64,000 nucleotides of DNA from CAYSJU01 sp964431495 (GTDB lineage: Bacteria; Omnitrophota; Gorgyraeia; Tantalellales; Tantalellaceae): contig CAYSJU010000004.1 in assembly GCA_964431495.1 (NCBI GenBank), positions 1 to 64,000 of the forward strand, given 5' to 3'. Below are positions 43,857 through 51,509 of the stretch, piece after piece (the first letter of the stretch is position 1; every line of letters starts with the position of its first letter). Below the pieces are notes generated by a model that saw nothing but the letters and a program-made list of their open reading frames with translations, made no database searches and was not told where the DNA came from. The position numbers and the translations under genes were made by a program.

Positions 43857-44761
43857 ATGGATATCGTATCAGGAATATTGAAAGAATCTTACGATCTATT
43901 GAACGCGATGTCCCCGTATCTCCTGTTCGGCTTTTTCTTTGCCGGGATACTGCATATATTTTTCAGTTCAGAGGTGATCGCCAGGCATCTGGGGAAGAGT
44001 AGTTTCCTGTCTGTCGTAAAAGCCGCGCTGTTCGGTATCCCGCTTCCCCTTTGCTCATGCGGGGTTCTACCCGCGGCCATGTCCCTGCGAAGAGAAGGCG
44101 CGAGTAAAGGAGCTATTATGTCGTTCCTTATATCTACGCCAACGACAGGCGTTGATTCGATCCTGGCTACCTATTCTCTATTGGGCGGACTTTTCGCGGT
44201 GTACAGGGTGATCGCTTCGTTTTTCGCGGGCGTGTTCTCCGGAGTCCTGGCAAATATCTTTACCCGGCACGAAGAATCTCTTACTGAGGAAAAAGAAGAA
44301 AAATGCAAGCTCTGCGATGAGCGTGAAGAACACACTCATACCGCTGGTTTCAAGATAAAGGGAGCCTTCAGCTATGCTTTCGGTGAGCTGCTTCAAGACG
44401 TTGGAAAATGGCTTGTGCTGGGTATTATAATAGGAGGGTGCATAGCATATTTTATTCCGGAAGAGTTTATCCACAATTATTTAGGCTCCGGATGGCAGGT
44501 CCCGCCACTAACGCTGTCACCATGACGGTCATATCAAAGAACATGGGAAAGAAAACCCTGGGGATATATATCTTTTCAATAGCATTCAGTAGTATAATAT
44601 TAGGTATACTGTTAGATAAAGTATGGGGTCTTTTTCATGTAAAGGAAATAGGGCATATCATGGCGCACCGCGGGTTTATTCCACAGTGGGCTGAAATAAC
44701 TTCCTCAGTCATGCTTGCGGCGCTTATTATATATAACGCACTGAAGAGGAGTAGGGGATGA
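43857..44761 (+). pseudogene. permease (DUF318/ArsP-like), broken by an internal deletion and frameshift
   Basis: The first frame (43857-44525) encodes helices with GIPLPLCSCGVLPAAMSL and STPTTGVDS, typical of the DUF318 permeases, then stops being family-like after FIHNYLGSG near 44494. The second frame resumes exactly at AGPATNAVTM (44496 on) and runs to 44761. In intact relatives about 40 residues with a CATASTPIAAAL-like helix lie between these motifs. So roughly 115-130 bases, not a multiple of three, seem missing. An ATG at 44496 could restart translation. Either a real inactivation or an assembly error. Confidence 0.75.
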
Positions 44762-45498
44762 AGCGTATAGGCTGGCAGATCTGGCTGGGTATATCACTGG
44801 TCGTGTTGTCTGCCGTATTGTATTTTGTCCATTTCAAATTTTTTCATGACCTTCACCATATTTTTATATACTTGGTCGGCGACATAGCTTTTGTCCCCAT
44901 AGAGGTGTTACTGGTCACGATTATCATCCATAAGTTCTTGACCGAACGCGAAAAGCGTTCCAGACTTAAGAAGTTGAACATGGTTATCGGCGCGTTCTTC
45001 AGCGAAGTGGGAACGGGATTGCTTAAAGACATGTCGACGGCCGATACGCATGCTGAAAAGGTCAAAAATGATCTCAAAGTGCTCAAAAAGTGGCCTGACC
45101 GGCGTTTTGGCCAGGTGAGGAAAAGACTTAAGAATTATGAATATGAAATTGATATCCAGAAAGCCGATCTGCAAGCATTAAAGAATTTCTTGAAGAAAAA
45201 AAGGGGGTTCCTGCTCGCGCTGCTTGAGAATCCCAACCTGCTTGAACATGAATCCTTTACTGATCTTCTCTGGTCGGTTTTTCATCTGAGCGAGGAGCTA
45301 TGTCAAAGGAAAAGCGTTACGGACCTGCCGGGAACTGATTATGAGCATCTTGCGGGTGATATCAAAAGAGCTTATAGCCGCCTGATAGCCGGGTGGATAG
45401 AGTACATGAAACATCTCAAGGATGATTATCCCTATCTGTATTCCCTGGCGATAAGAACAAATCCATTTGATGATGAAGCGCAACCTGTAGTCGTTTAA
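44758..45498 (+). CDS. hypothetical two-helix membrane protein
   Basis: A 246-residue protein with two N-terminal membrane segments (about 8-25 and 33-57: FIYLVGDIAFVPIEVLLVTI), then a long charged helical cytoplasmic part (EKRSRLKKLNMVIGAFF, FLKKKRGFLLALLENP). No family is recognised. It overlaps the permease remnant by four bases (GGATGA), so it belonged to that transport operon. Confidence 0.72.
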   Translation: MKRIGWQIWLGISLVVLSAVLYFVHFKFFHDLHHIFIYLVGDIAFVPIEVLLVTIIIHKFLTEREKRSRLKKLNMVIGAFFSEVGTGLLKDMSTADTHAEKVKNDLKVLKKWPDRRFGQVRKRLKNYEYEIDIQKADLQALKNFLKKKRGFLLALLENPNLLEHESFTDLLWSVFHLSEELCQRKSVTDLPGTDYEHLAGDIKRAYSRLIAGWIEYMKHLKDDYPYLYSLAIRTNPFDDEAQPVVV

Positions 45499-45512
45499 AA
45501 AGGAGGATGAAG

Positions 45513-46031
45513 ATGGGAAGAAGTGACGTGGTGACCATTGAGGGTAAGCCGGTAACATTAGCCGGAGGGGAAGTGAAAGTGGGGCAGAAGGCCCCGGGCT
45601 TTAAGGTTATGACCCATGATCTAAAGGAAGTCGATTACATGGACTTCAAGGGCAAGGTAAAGGTGATAGCGTCAGTTCCCTCGCTGGATACGCCGATCTG
45701 CGACCTTCAGATAAAACGTTTCAATGATGAAGTTGCGGGGATCTCTCCTGAGGCGGTGGTCATATTTATAAGTATGGACCTGCCTTTTGCCCAGAAAAGG
45801 TTCTGCGGCGCTAATAAAATAACTAAAGTGAAAACCTTTTCTGATTACAGGGATGTCATCTTCGGCGTGAATTACGGTGTCTTGATAAAAGATCTCAGGT
45901 TGCTTTCCCGTGCGGTCTTTATCATAGACAAGGAAGATAACGTAAGGCATGTTGAATATGTCCGAGAACTCACTCAGCATCCGGATTATGATAGCGCGTT
46001 GAACACGCTGAAAGAGATCGCAGGAGCGTAA
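45513..46031 (+). CDS. tpx: thiol peroxidase (Tpx)
   Basis: A 172-residue atypical 2-Cys peroxiredoxin. The peroxidatic Cys is in SVPSLDTPICD near residue 60, and the resolving Cys in KRFCGANKI near residue 95. It reduces peroxides with electrons from thioredoxin-like carriers. AGGAGG at 45501-45506 abuts an ATG at 45507, so the ATG at 45513 with 6-base spacing is preferred; both are in frame. Confidence 0.93.
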   Translation: MGRSDVVTIEGKPVTLAGGEVKVGQKAPGFKVMTHDLKEVDYMDFKGKVKVIASVPSLDTPICDLQIKRFNDEVAGISPEAVVIFISMDLPFAQKRFCGANKITKVKTFSDYRDVIFGVNYGVLIKDLRLLSRAVFIIDKEDNVRHVEYVRELTQHPDYDSALNTLKEIAGA

Positions 46032-46050
46032 AAGACCCGGAGGAATCATA

Positions 46051-47553
46051 ATGAAGCGCACAGTATTGGTTTTCATAATCGTTCTCTTGTTGTTTTTCAG
46101 TATTGATGCATGGTGCAAACAGGCTGACCTGGCCGGGATGTGGTATTCCGCGTCACCTTCGGCGCTCAGGGCCGAACTGCAGAAGTTCTTGAAATTCGCA
46201 AAGGTTAAAGAAGTAAAAGGGGAAGCCATAGGATTCACCTCGCCTCACGCCGGGTACAGATATTCCGGGCCCGTCGCGGCCTATACTTACAAAGCAGCAG
46301 CCCTGCAGGATCCAGATACGGTTATTGTGGTTGGGTTTTCGCACAAGGGACTGTTCCCGGGGATCTCTGTTTTTACGGACAAGGAATTTGTGACCCCGCT
46401 GGGCGCGGCACTGAACGATCAGGACCTCGCGCGGAAATTAATTGCTTGCGATGATAGGATAAAAAATGACCCGCGAATGCTGAAATCCGAACAGTCGATA
46501 GAAATGCAGATACCTTTTATTCAGGTCGCGATGAAAGATGCGAAAGTAGTGCTTGTAGAGATGGGTTATCAGGACATGGGAAATATCCTGATCCTTGCAG
46601 ATGCGCTCTATAATGTTCTGAAAGACGAAAAAAACTATGTGATCATAGCAAGCACTGACATGTGCCACTATTTGCCCTATAAGGAGGCGACGGTAACGGA
46701 CAGGAAGACAATTAAGGTTATTGAGAGATTCAACCCCGAGCTGTTATTCACCACGAGCATGAAAGAGGGACATGAATTAATGTGCGGATATGGAGTTACC
46801 TGCGCTGTGATGTCGGCATGTAAGAAGCTCGGCGCGGATGATGTGCAGATCCTGAAATACGCGAATTCAGGCGATACTTCAGGGATGAAAAGCAGGGGAG
46901 TTGTCGGTTATCTGAGCGCGGCATTCATCAAGGCCGAAAAGGGTTCAAGGAATAACCCTGTGGGCGAAGACAGAAAAGAGCGCGAAGAGGAGGAAGACAT
47001 GCTGAACCAGGACCAGAGAAACGTACTTTTAAAGATAGCAAGGGACACCATAAACCATTATTTGAGGACCGGCGAGCGGCTGGACGTGGAGGTGGAGGAC
47101 GATCTTCTTAAACAGGACATGGGCGCGTTTGTCACCCTGCATGAACGCGGTAAGCTGAGGGGCTGTATCGGCCATATGGTCGCGACCGGCCCACTCTATC
47201 TTACGGTGAGAGATATGGCGATATCGGCCGCGACAGATGACCCGAGATTCCCACGCGTCAAGCCGGAAGAAATGGAAGACATCGACATAGAGATCTCGGT
47301 CCTTTCTCCGATGGAAAGGATCGATGACTACGAAAAAATCGAGACAGGCAAACACGGTGTAATGGTGCGTATGGGATTCAGAAGCGGGGTATATCTCCCG
47401 CAGGTCGCTACGGAAACGGGTTGGGACCGTGATCAGTTCATGACGAGCCTGTGTGCCAGTAAAGCTGGGATACCCCCGGATGCCTGGAAGACCGGAGAGT
47501 GTGATATTTATATATTTACAGCGGAAGTTTTTGGAGAAAAAAAGCATGAGTAG
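46051..47553 (+). CDS. MEMO1-AMMECR1 fusion with signal peptide (AmmeMemoRadiSam B-A)
   Basis: A 500-residue fusion. A signal peptide occupies about residues 1-23 (VLVFIIVLLLFFSIDAW). Residues about 28-295 are a MEMO domain (FTSPHAGYRYSGP, FSHKGLFPG, STDMCHYLPY). After a charged linker, about 317-495 form an AMMECR1 domain with the LRGCIGH hallmark. The two domains belong to the AmmeMemoRadiSam set, whose radical SAM member is not in the window. An in-frame ATG at 46999, preceded by AGAGGAGGAAG, could also yield AMMECR1 alone without the signal. Role unknown. Confidence 0.88.
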   Translation: MKRTVLVFIIVLLLFFSIDAWCKQADLAGMWYSASPSALRAELQKFLKFAKVKEVKGEAIGFTSPHAGYRYSGPVAAYTYKAAALQDPDTVIVVGFSHKGLFPGISVFTDKEFVTPLGAALNDQDLARKLIACDDRIKNDPRMLKSEQSIEMQIPFIQVAMKDAKVVLVEMGYQDMGNILILADALYNVLKDEKNYVIIASTDMCHYLPYKEATVTDRKTIKVIERFNPELLFTTSMKEGHELMCGYGVTCAVMSACKKLGADDVQILKYANSGDTSGMKSRGVVGYLSAAFIKAEKGSRNNPVGEDRKEREEEEDMLNQDQRNVLLKIARDTINHYLRTGERLDVEVEDDLLKQDMGAFVTLHERGKLRGCIGHMVATGPLYLTVRDMAISAATDDPRFPRVKPEEMEDIDIEISVLSPMERIDDYEKIETGKHGVMVRMGFRSGVYLPQVATETGWDRDQFMTSLCASKAGIPPDAWKTGECDIYIFTAEVFGEKKHE

Positions 47554-48289
47554 ATTCTATGCCCCTCCCGAAAATATAAACCTGGAAAAAAACGAGATAT
47601 CGATAGGCAGAGAGGAAGGCCATCATATAATCGACGTCCTGCGGATGAAAGAATCCGACAGGGTGCTTGTTTTTGACGGCACAGGGAAGGAGTATACGGG
47701 TTTTATAAAAGACATAAATAACAGATCAAAGACAGTTGTTGTCGAGATCATAAAAAGAGAAACCCCTGCTGTTGAAAAAATCCCGGAGATCCATCTTGCC
47801 CAGGCTGTTCCCAGGAAGCATAAAATGAGCTTCATCGTTGAGAAGGCCACGGAACTCGGGGTCGCGCGTATTATCCCTCTTATTACGGACAGGACCATGG
47901 TCCGGCCACATGACGCAGCTTGCGAGAGGAAGGTCTTACGGTGGAAGACCATCGCGACGCAGGCCTCTCAACAGTGCGGCCGGACGGATGTGCCTGCCGT
48001 TTCCGGGATTACCATGTATGAAGATATCCTTGGCACTCTTGATCGGTATGACATCGTGCTTCTGGCGTGTCTGTCCGAAGACGCCGTCCCAATTAAAAAG
48101 TCTTTAAACGGATTCAAATCCGGTAAGATCATGGTCCTTATAGGCCCGGAAGGGGATTTTACTCTGGAGGAATTGAAGAAAGCGCGTAAAGATAACTGTA
48201 AGTTCGTGTCCCTTGGAAAAAGGGTCCTGAGAAGCGATACCGCGGGGCTCTTTGTCCTGTCGGTCCTGGGATACGAGTTTTCAGCATAG
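47546..48289 (+). CDS. rsmE: 16S rRNA (uracil(1498)-N(3))-methyltransferase
   Basis: A 247-residue SPOUT methyltransferase. The N-terminal PUA-like part has HHIIDVLRMKESDRV. The C-terminal knot has KATELGVARIIPL, ASQQCGRTDVP, GPEGDFTLEEL and LGKRVLRSDTAGLF, all family hallmarks. The ATG at 47546 with GGAGAAAAA upstream overlaps the end of the MEMO-AMMECR1 gene by 8 bases. Confidence 0.93.
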   Translation: MSRFYAPPENINLEKNEISIGREEGHHIIDVLRMKESDRVLVFDGTGKEYTGFIKDINNRSKTVVVEIIKRETPAVEKIPEIHLAQAVPRKHKMSFIVEKATELGVARIIPLITDRTMVRPHDAACERKVLRWKTIATQASQQCGRTDVPAVSGITMYEDILGTLDRYDIVLLACLSEDAVPIKKSLNGFKSGKIMVLIGPEGDFTLEELKKARKDNCKFVSLGKRVLRSDTAGLFVLSVLGYEFSA

Positions 48290-48299
48290 TAAAAATACA

Positions 48300-48380
48300 C
48301 GTAAAAGGATATCAGGGGCAAAGCCTGATACCCTGGTATCCCGATAACCACTACCCGATTTCCTGATACCCCGATAGCCT
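48300..48380. repeat. CCCGATA/CCTGATA intergenic repeat cluster
   Basis: The units CCTGATACCC, TATCCCGATAACC, ACCCGATTTCC, CCTGATACCCCGATAGCC and CCTGATCG follow one another. A related string, TGTCCCGATAACCCGATACC, lies at about 60139-60158. No hairpin with a T run. Confidence 0.5.
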
Positions 48381-48384
48381 GATC

Positions 48385-49692
48385 GTGGAAAATACGAATA
48401 ATACAAACATGAATGAAGTAACTTTTGCGATAAGAATGCTTGGCTGCAAGGTCAACCAGTATGAATCTCAGGTCATCCGTGAAAACCTTGAGATGTTCGG
48501 ATATTGTGAAACGGATGAGAAGAACGCGGAAGTAGTCATTATCAACTCCTGCACTGTTACCGAAAAGGCGGACATAAAGACCCGGAAGATGATAAGAAAG
48601 ATCAAAAGAGAGAACCCCGCGGCAAAAATACTGGTCACCGGTTGTTGCGCGGTATATCAGGAGGACATAGATTCGCTTGGATCCATGCCGGAAGTGTATA
48701 AAGTGGTTCCCAATAAACGAAAAATGGAGATGCCATTACTGCTGAACTCTTTGTATGAAATACGGAATGATGACAGGGCCATTCAGGAGCGGGTTTCCGG
48801 GTTTCGGGCGCATACGAGAGCTTTTGTGAAGATACAGGATGGGTGCGACCAGGACTGTTCGTATTGCAAGGTGAGGCTTGTCAGGGGACCCTCTCGGAGC
48901 AGGGACATGCGGGAAATACTGGACGAGATAATACGCCTCGCGCGATCCGGTCACAAAGAGATAGTGTTGACCGGGATATGTCTGGGGTCGTGGAGGGGGA
49001 AAGACGGAGGGAAATTACCGGACCTTTTAAAACAGGCGGATAAATTAAGGGAAGAATTCAGGATAAGGCTCAGCTCGATGGAGCCTAATCACATAGACAG
49101 TGATCTCATTGACACTTTAAAGAGTTCCAGCAGGCTATGCAGGCACCTTCATATCCCTCTTCAAAGCGGTTCGGACAGGATACTCGCGCTCATGAAAAGG
49201 CGCTACAGCACAGCACAGTTCCGCGGTTTGATCAACAATGTCCGTTCACAGATACCGCTCGCGGGTATAACCATGGATGTTATCGTAGGGTTTCCCGGGG
49301 AGACGGACCAGGATTTCGGCCTGACGGTCGGATTTATCAGGGAGATAATGCCTTCCCGTCTTCATGTTTTCAGATACAGCGACCGGAAGGGGACGCTTTC
49401 AGCAGAAATGGAGGGAAAAGTTGTTCCTGGCATCGCAGCAAAAAGGGCCGAGAAATTGATAAGGATCGGCAGGGACCTACAGGCCGAGTTTTGCAGAAAT
49501 TTCATTGATAAGGATGTCGAAGTTCTTGTCGAAGGCAGTTCAAAGGGGCCTACGCGCACGGCATATACCTCAGAGTATGTGAAAGTGAAATTATCGGGAT
49601 TCTCAGGCAGAGAAGGGGACCTTATACGTATTATGACCGGCCGGATTGATGAGGATCCCTGCCTTGTTGCCGACAGAGATAACCTTATCTAA
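48385..49692 (+). CDS. mtaB: tRNA (N6-threonylcarbamoyladenosine(37)-C2)-methylthiotransferase
   Basis: A 435-residue radical SAM methylthiotransferase. MLGCKVNQYESQ is the MtaB-type N-terminus, with NSCTVTEKAD and the radical SAM motif CDQDCSYC. A TRAM-like end follows. It modifies t6A37 in tRNAs reading ANN codons. The frame opens at GTG 48385; an in-frame ATG at 48409 is an equally possible start. Neither has a clear ribosome site because repeats fill the upstream region. Confidence 0.9.
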   Translation: MENTNNTNMNEVTFAIRMLGCKVNQYESQVIRENLEMFGYCETDEKNAEVVIINSCTVTEKADIKTRKMIRKIKRENPAAKILVTGCCAVYQEDIDSLGSMPEVYKVVPNKRKMEMPLLLNSLYEIRNDDRAIQERVSGFRAHTRAFVKIQDGCDQDCSYCKVRLVRGPSRSRDMREILDEIIRLARSGHKEIVLTGICLGSWRGKDGGKLPDLLKQADKLREEFRIRLSSMEPNHIDSDLIDTLKSSSRLCRHLHIPLQSGSDRILALMKRRYSTAQFRGLINNVRSQIPLAGITMDVIVGFPGETDQDFGLTVGFIREIMPSRLHVFRYSDRKGTLSAEMEGKVVPGIAAKRAEKLIRIGRDLQAEFCRNFIDKDVEVLVEGSSKGPTRTAYTSEYVKVKLSGFSGREGDLIRIMTGRIDEDPCLVADRDNLI

Positions 49693-49721
49693 AGACCAGA
49701 GGAGACTATAGCAGCCCACCC

Positions 49722-49794
49722 ACCGAAATTCTTGCTCTAAATTTACACTTCTATGAAAGGGGCGGCGGGCATACTTTCCTACCCGCCGCCCCTT
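49722..49794 (-). repeat. dispersed structured repeat, copy C (partial), with strong hairpin
   Basis: 49722-49775 closely matches the reverse complement of 18061-18120. Its end forms a perfect 13-bp hairpin, AAGGGGCGGCGGG (49757-49769) with CCCGCCGCCCCTT (49782-49794). The second hairpin arm is absent from copy A. Confidence 0.7.
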
Positions 49795-49837
49795 ATTAGA
49801 CCCGGGAATTCGCGAATTACCGCCCCGCAAGTGAGGG

Positions 49838-49876
49838 AAAATAGGTACCTGTCCCTATTTTTCACTCCGGGTACCA
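49838..49876. repeat. AGGTACCTGTCCCTATTTTT-type repeat
   Basis: The run AAAATAGGTACCTGTCCC, then TATTTTTCACTCC and GGGTACC, holds a palindromic GGTACC start and end. Similar fragments, AACCTGTCCCTG near 60103 and GGGACCTGTTTTTC near 60253, lie in the gap before the HTH-EIIA gene. It resembles widely scattered REP-like strings. Confidence 0.45.
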
Positions 49877-49928
49877 TTAAGCCAACACAAAGAGAGCTAA
49901 CGCCCAAAAACTTCGCATGTCTCAAGAG

Positions 49929-49956
49929 TTGACATCTCCTTTTTTTATGATATACT
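49929..49956 (+). promoter_or_regulatory. promoter of the cvpA-dnaG-rpoD operon
   Basis: Perfect TTGACA (49929-49934), 16-base spacer, TATACT (49951-49956). TGATAT and GTATCA (49947-49966) flank the -10 as a weak inverted repeat, reminiscent of the operator-like site before ccdA. Confidence 0.65.
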
Positions 49957-49981
49957 TTGGTATCACTAAAGGGGAAGAACC

Positions 49982-50539
49982 TTGTCCACGATATTTTCCG
50001 GTGTTAACTGGCTTGATGTTTTATTTCTAACGATTTTACTGGGAATGATTTATAAAGGTTCTCGTACCGGAGTCGGAAGCCAATTCCTATCTCTCGCGTG
50101 GTTGTTGATCCTTGTATATGTTTCTATTTGTTATTATGACACGTTGGCCGCTAAGATATTCGGCTTTATGGCTCAAAATTGGGCAAGGCCAATAGCTTTT
50201 TTTGTTATCTTTTTCGTTTTTATTTTAGTCATCAAATTTTTTGAGATGATCTTTAATGTTTCCAACGTTGAGAATCTCGCTCCGATCGAAAGGATAGGCG
50301 GGGCTGTTATCGCTTCCCTGCGCGCGTTTTTACTCCTGGGTCTGGTAAGCACACAATTGCTGCTTTTGCCCGGAAGTTTCTTGCGGGATTCGGTAGCGAA
50401 AGGATCCAAAACAGGCATGATGTTAGTGAATCTTGATGTCGGAATTTATTGCTGGATGAGCAGCCACCTGAAGTTCGTCAAGGTAAAAAAGAGAACGGAG
50501 ATCATAGAAGAGATCCTTGCTTCATCAGAAAATAATTAA
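49982..50539 (+). CDS. CvpA-family membrane protein
   Basis: A 185-residue protein with four hydrophobic segments and the CvpA start pattern (NWLDVLFLTILLGMIYKG, then SQFLSLAWLLI). The family is named for colicin V production but its role is unclear. The start is TTG, 9 bases after AAAGGGGAAG. Codon use is more A+T-rich than in its neighbours. It is the first gene of an operon leading to dnaG and rpoD. Confidence 0.72.
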   Translation: MSTIFSGVNWLDVLFLTILLGMIYKGSRTGVGSQFLSLAWLLILVYVSICYYDTLAAKIFGFMAQNWARPIAFFVIFFVFILVIKFFEMIFNVSNVENLAPIERIGGAVIASLRAFLLLGLVSTQLLLLPGSFLRDSVAKGSKTGMMLVNLDVGIYCWMSSHLKFVKVKKRTEIIEEILASSENN

Positions 50540-50553
50540 AAAGAGAGGCACGC

Positions 50554-51507
50554 ATGAAGTTACGTGAAATTTATGAAAGGGCGATACGGAAAGGCATCAA
50601 AGAAGACCCGAGGCCCAGTGGTATGATCGAAAAGGATGTGGCCGCCGCGAGAAAAGAGTACAGGAAGCTTAAAGGTGCCCGCAAGAAGGCTTATGACCGC
50701 GAAAGATTAAAACATCCATACGCGGACAGCAGGATCTTATACGGTAACGGGAACGAGGAGATAACGACCGTGTTAACCGGTATCGATATGGATGTTCCGG
50801 AGATACTGCTGGCGGACAGGCTGCGGGAGAAAGGCGTGAAGGTCGATCTGGTGCTTTCCCACCACCCGTCCGGAAGGGCTTTCGCCCAGCTTGATAAGGT
50901 AATGGTTGTACAGCCCGGCATATGGGAGACTCTTGGATTGTCAAAGGAGATAGCCGAAGGCATCATGAAGGACCGGATGGAGGAAGTCGGCAGGGGCATT
51001 GCTTCGCGCAACCATAACAGGGCGGTCGATGCGGCAAGGCTTCTGGGGATCCCATTCATGTGCCTTCATACGGCAGCGGATAATTGCGTTACGAGTTTTC
51101 TTCAGAAGACTTTTAACAGAAAAAAGCCGAAAAAGCTCAAGCATGTCATGAGTATCCTGGAGAGATTGCCGGAATATAAGCACGCCATGAAAGTGGGAGC
51201 AGGCCCTCATATACTGATAGGGGATGTTAAAAGCGATGCGGGTAAGGTCTTTATTGATATGACCGGCGGGACCGGTGGCCCGGACAGGATATTCTCCCGC
51301 TTGTCACAGGCAGGCATCAAGACCGTGATAGGCATGCATGTAAGAGACTCAGGATACAAGGCAGCGAAAGCCGAGTTTTTAAATTACGTGATAGCGGGAC
51401 ATATTGCCAGCGATAACCTGGGGGTGAATATTCTACTTGATGCCATTGACCCGGGCCGAACGCTGAAAGTCATTGAATGTTCCGGGTTTAAACGGTTCAG
51501 AAGATAG
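50554..51507 (+). CDS. NIF3-like (NGG1p-interacting factor 3) family protein
   Basis: A 317-residue protein of the NIF3/YbgI superfamily. Candidate metal ligands are in LVLSHHPSGRAF (near residue 108), CLHTAADN (near residue 171) and IAGHIASDNLG near the end. The N-terminal 80 residues are a charged helical extension not found in short YbgI proteins. The family is reported as GTP cyclohydrolase-like or a metal-binding scaffold; its role is not settled. AAAAAGAGAGG precedes the ATG. Confidence 0.78.
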   Translation: MKLREIYERAIRKGIKEDPRPSGMIEKDVAAARKEYRKLKGARKKAYDRERLKHPYADSRILYGNGNEEITTVLTGIDMDVPEILLADRLREKGVKVDLVLSHHPSGRAFAQLDKVMVVQPGIWETLGLSKEIAEGIMKDRMEEVGRGIASRNHNRAVDAARLLGIPFMCLHTAADNCVTSFLQKTFNRKKPKKLKHVMSILERLPEYKHAMKVGAGPHILIGDVKSDAGKVFIDMTGGTGGPDRIFSRLSQAGIKTVIGMHVRDSGYKAAKAEFLNYVIAGHIASDNLGVNILLDAIDPGRTLKVIECSGFKRFRR

Positions 51508-51509
51508 TT

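Noticed and set aside
48300..48380. CRISPR-like array from repeated CCCGATA units
   Set aside because: Units are short, unevenly spaced and have no unique spacers of constant length.
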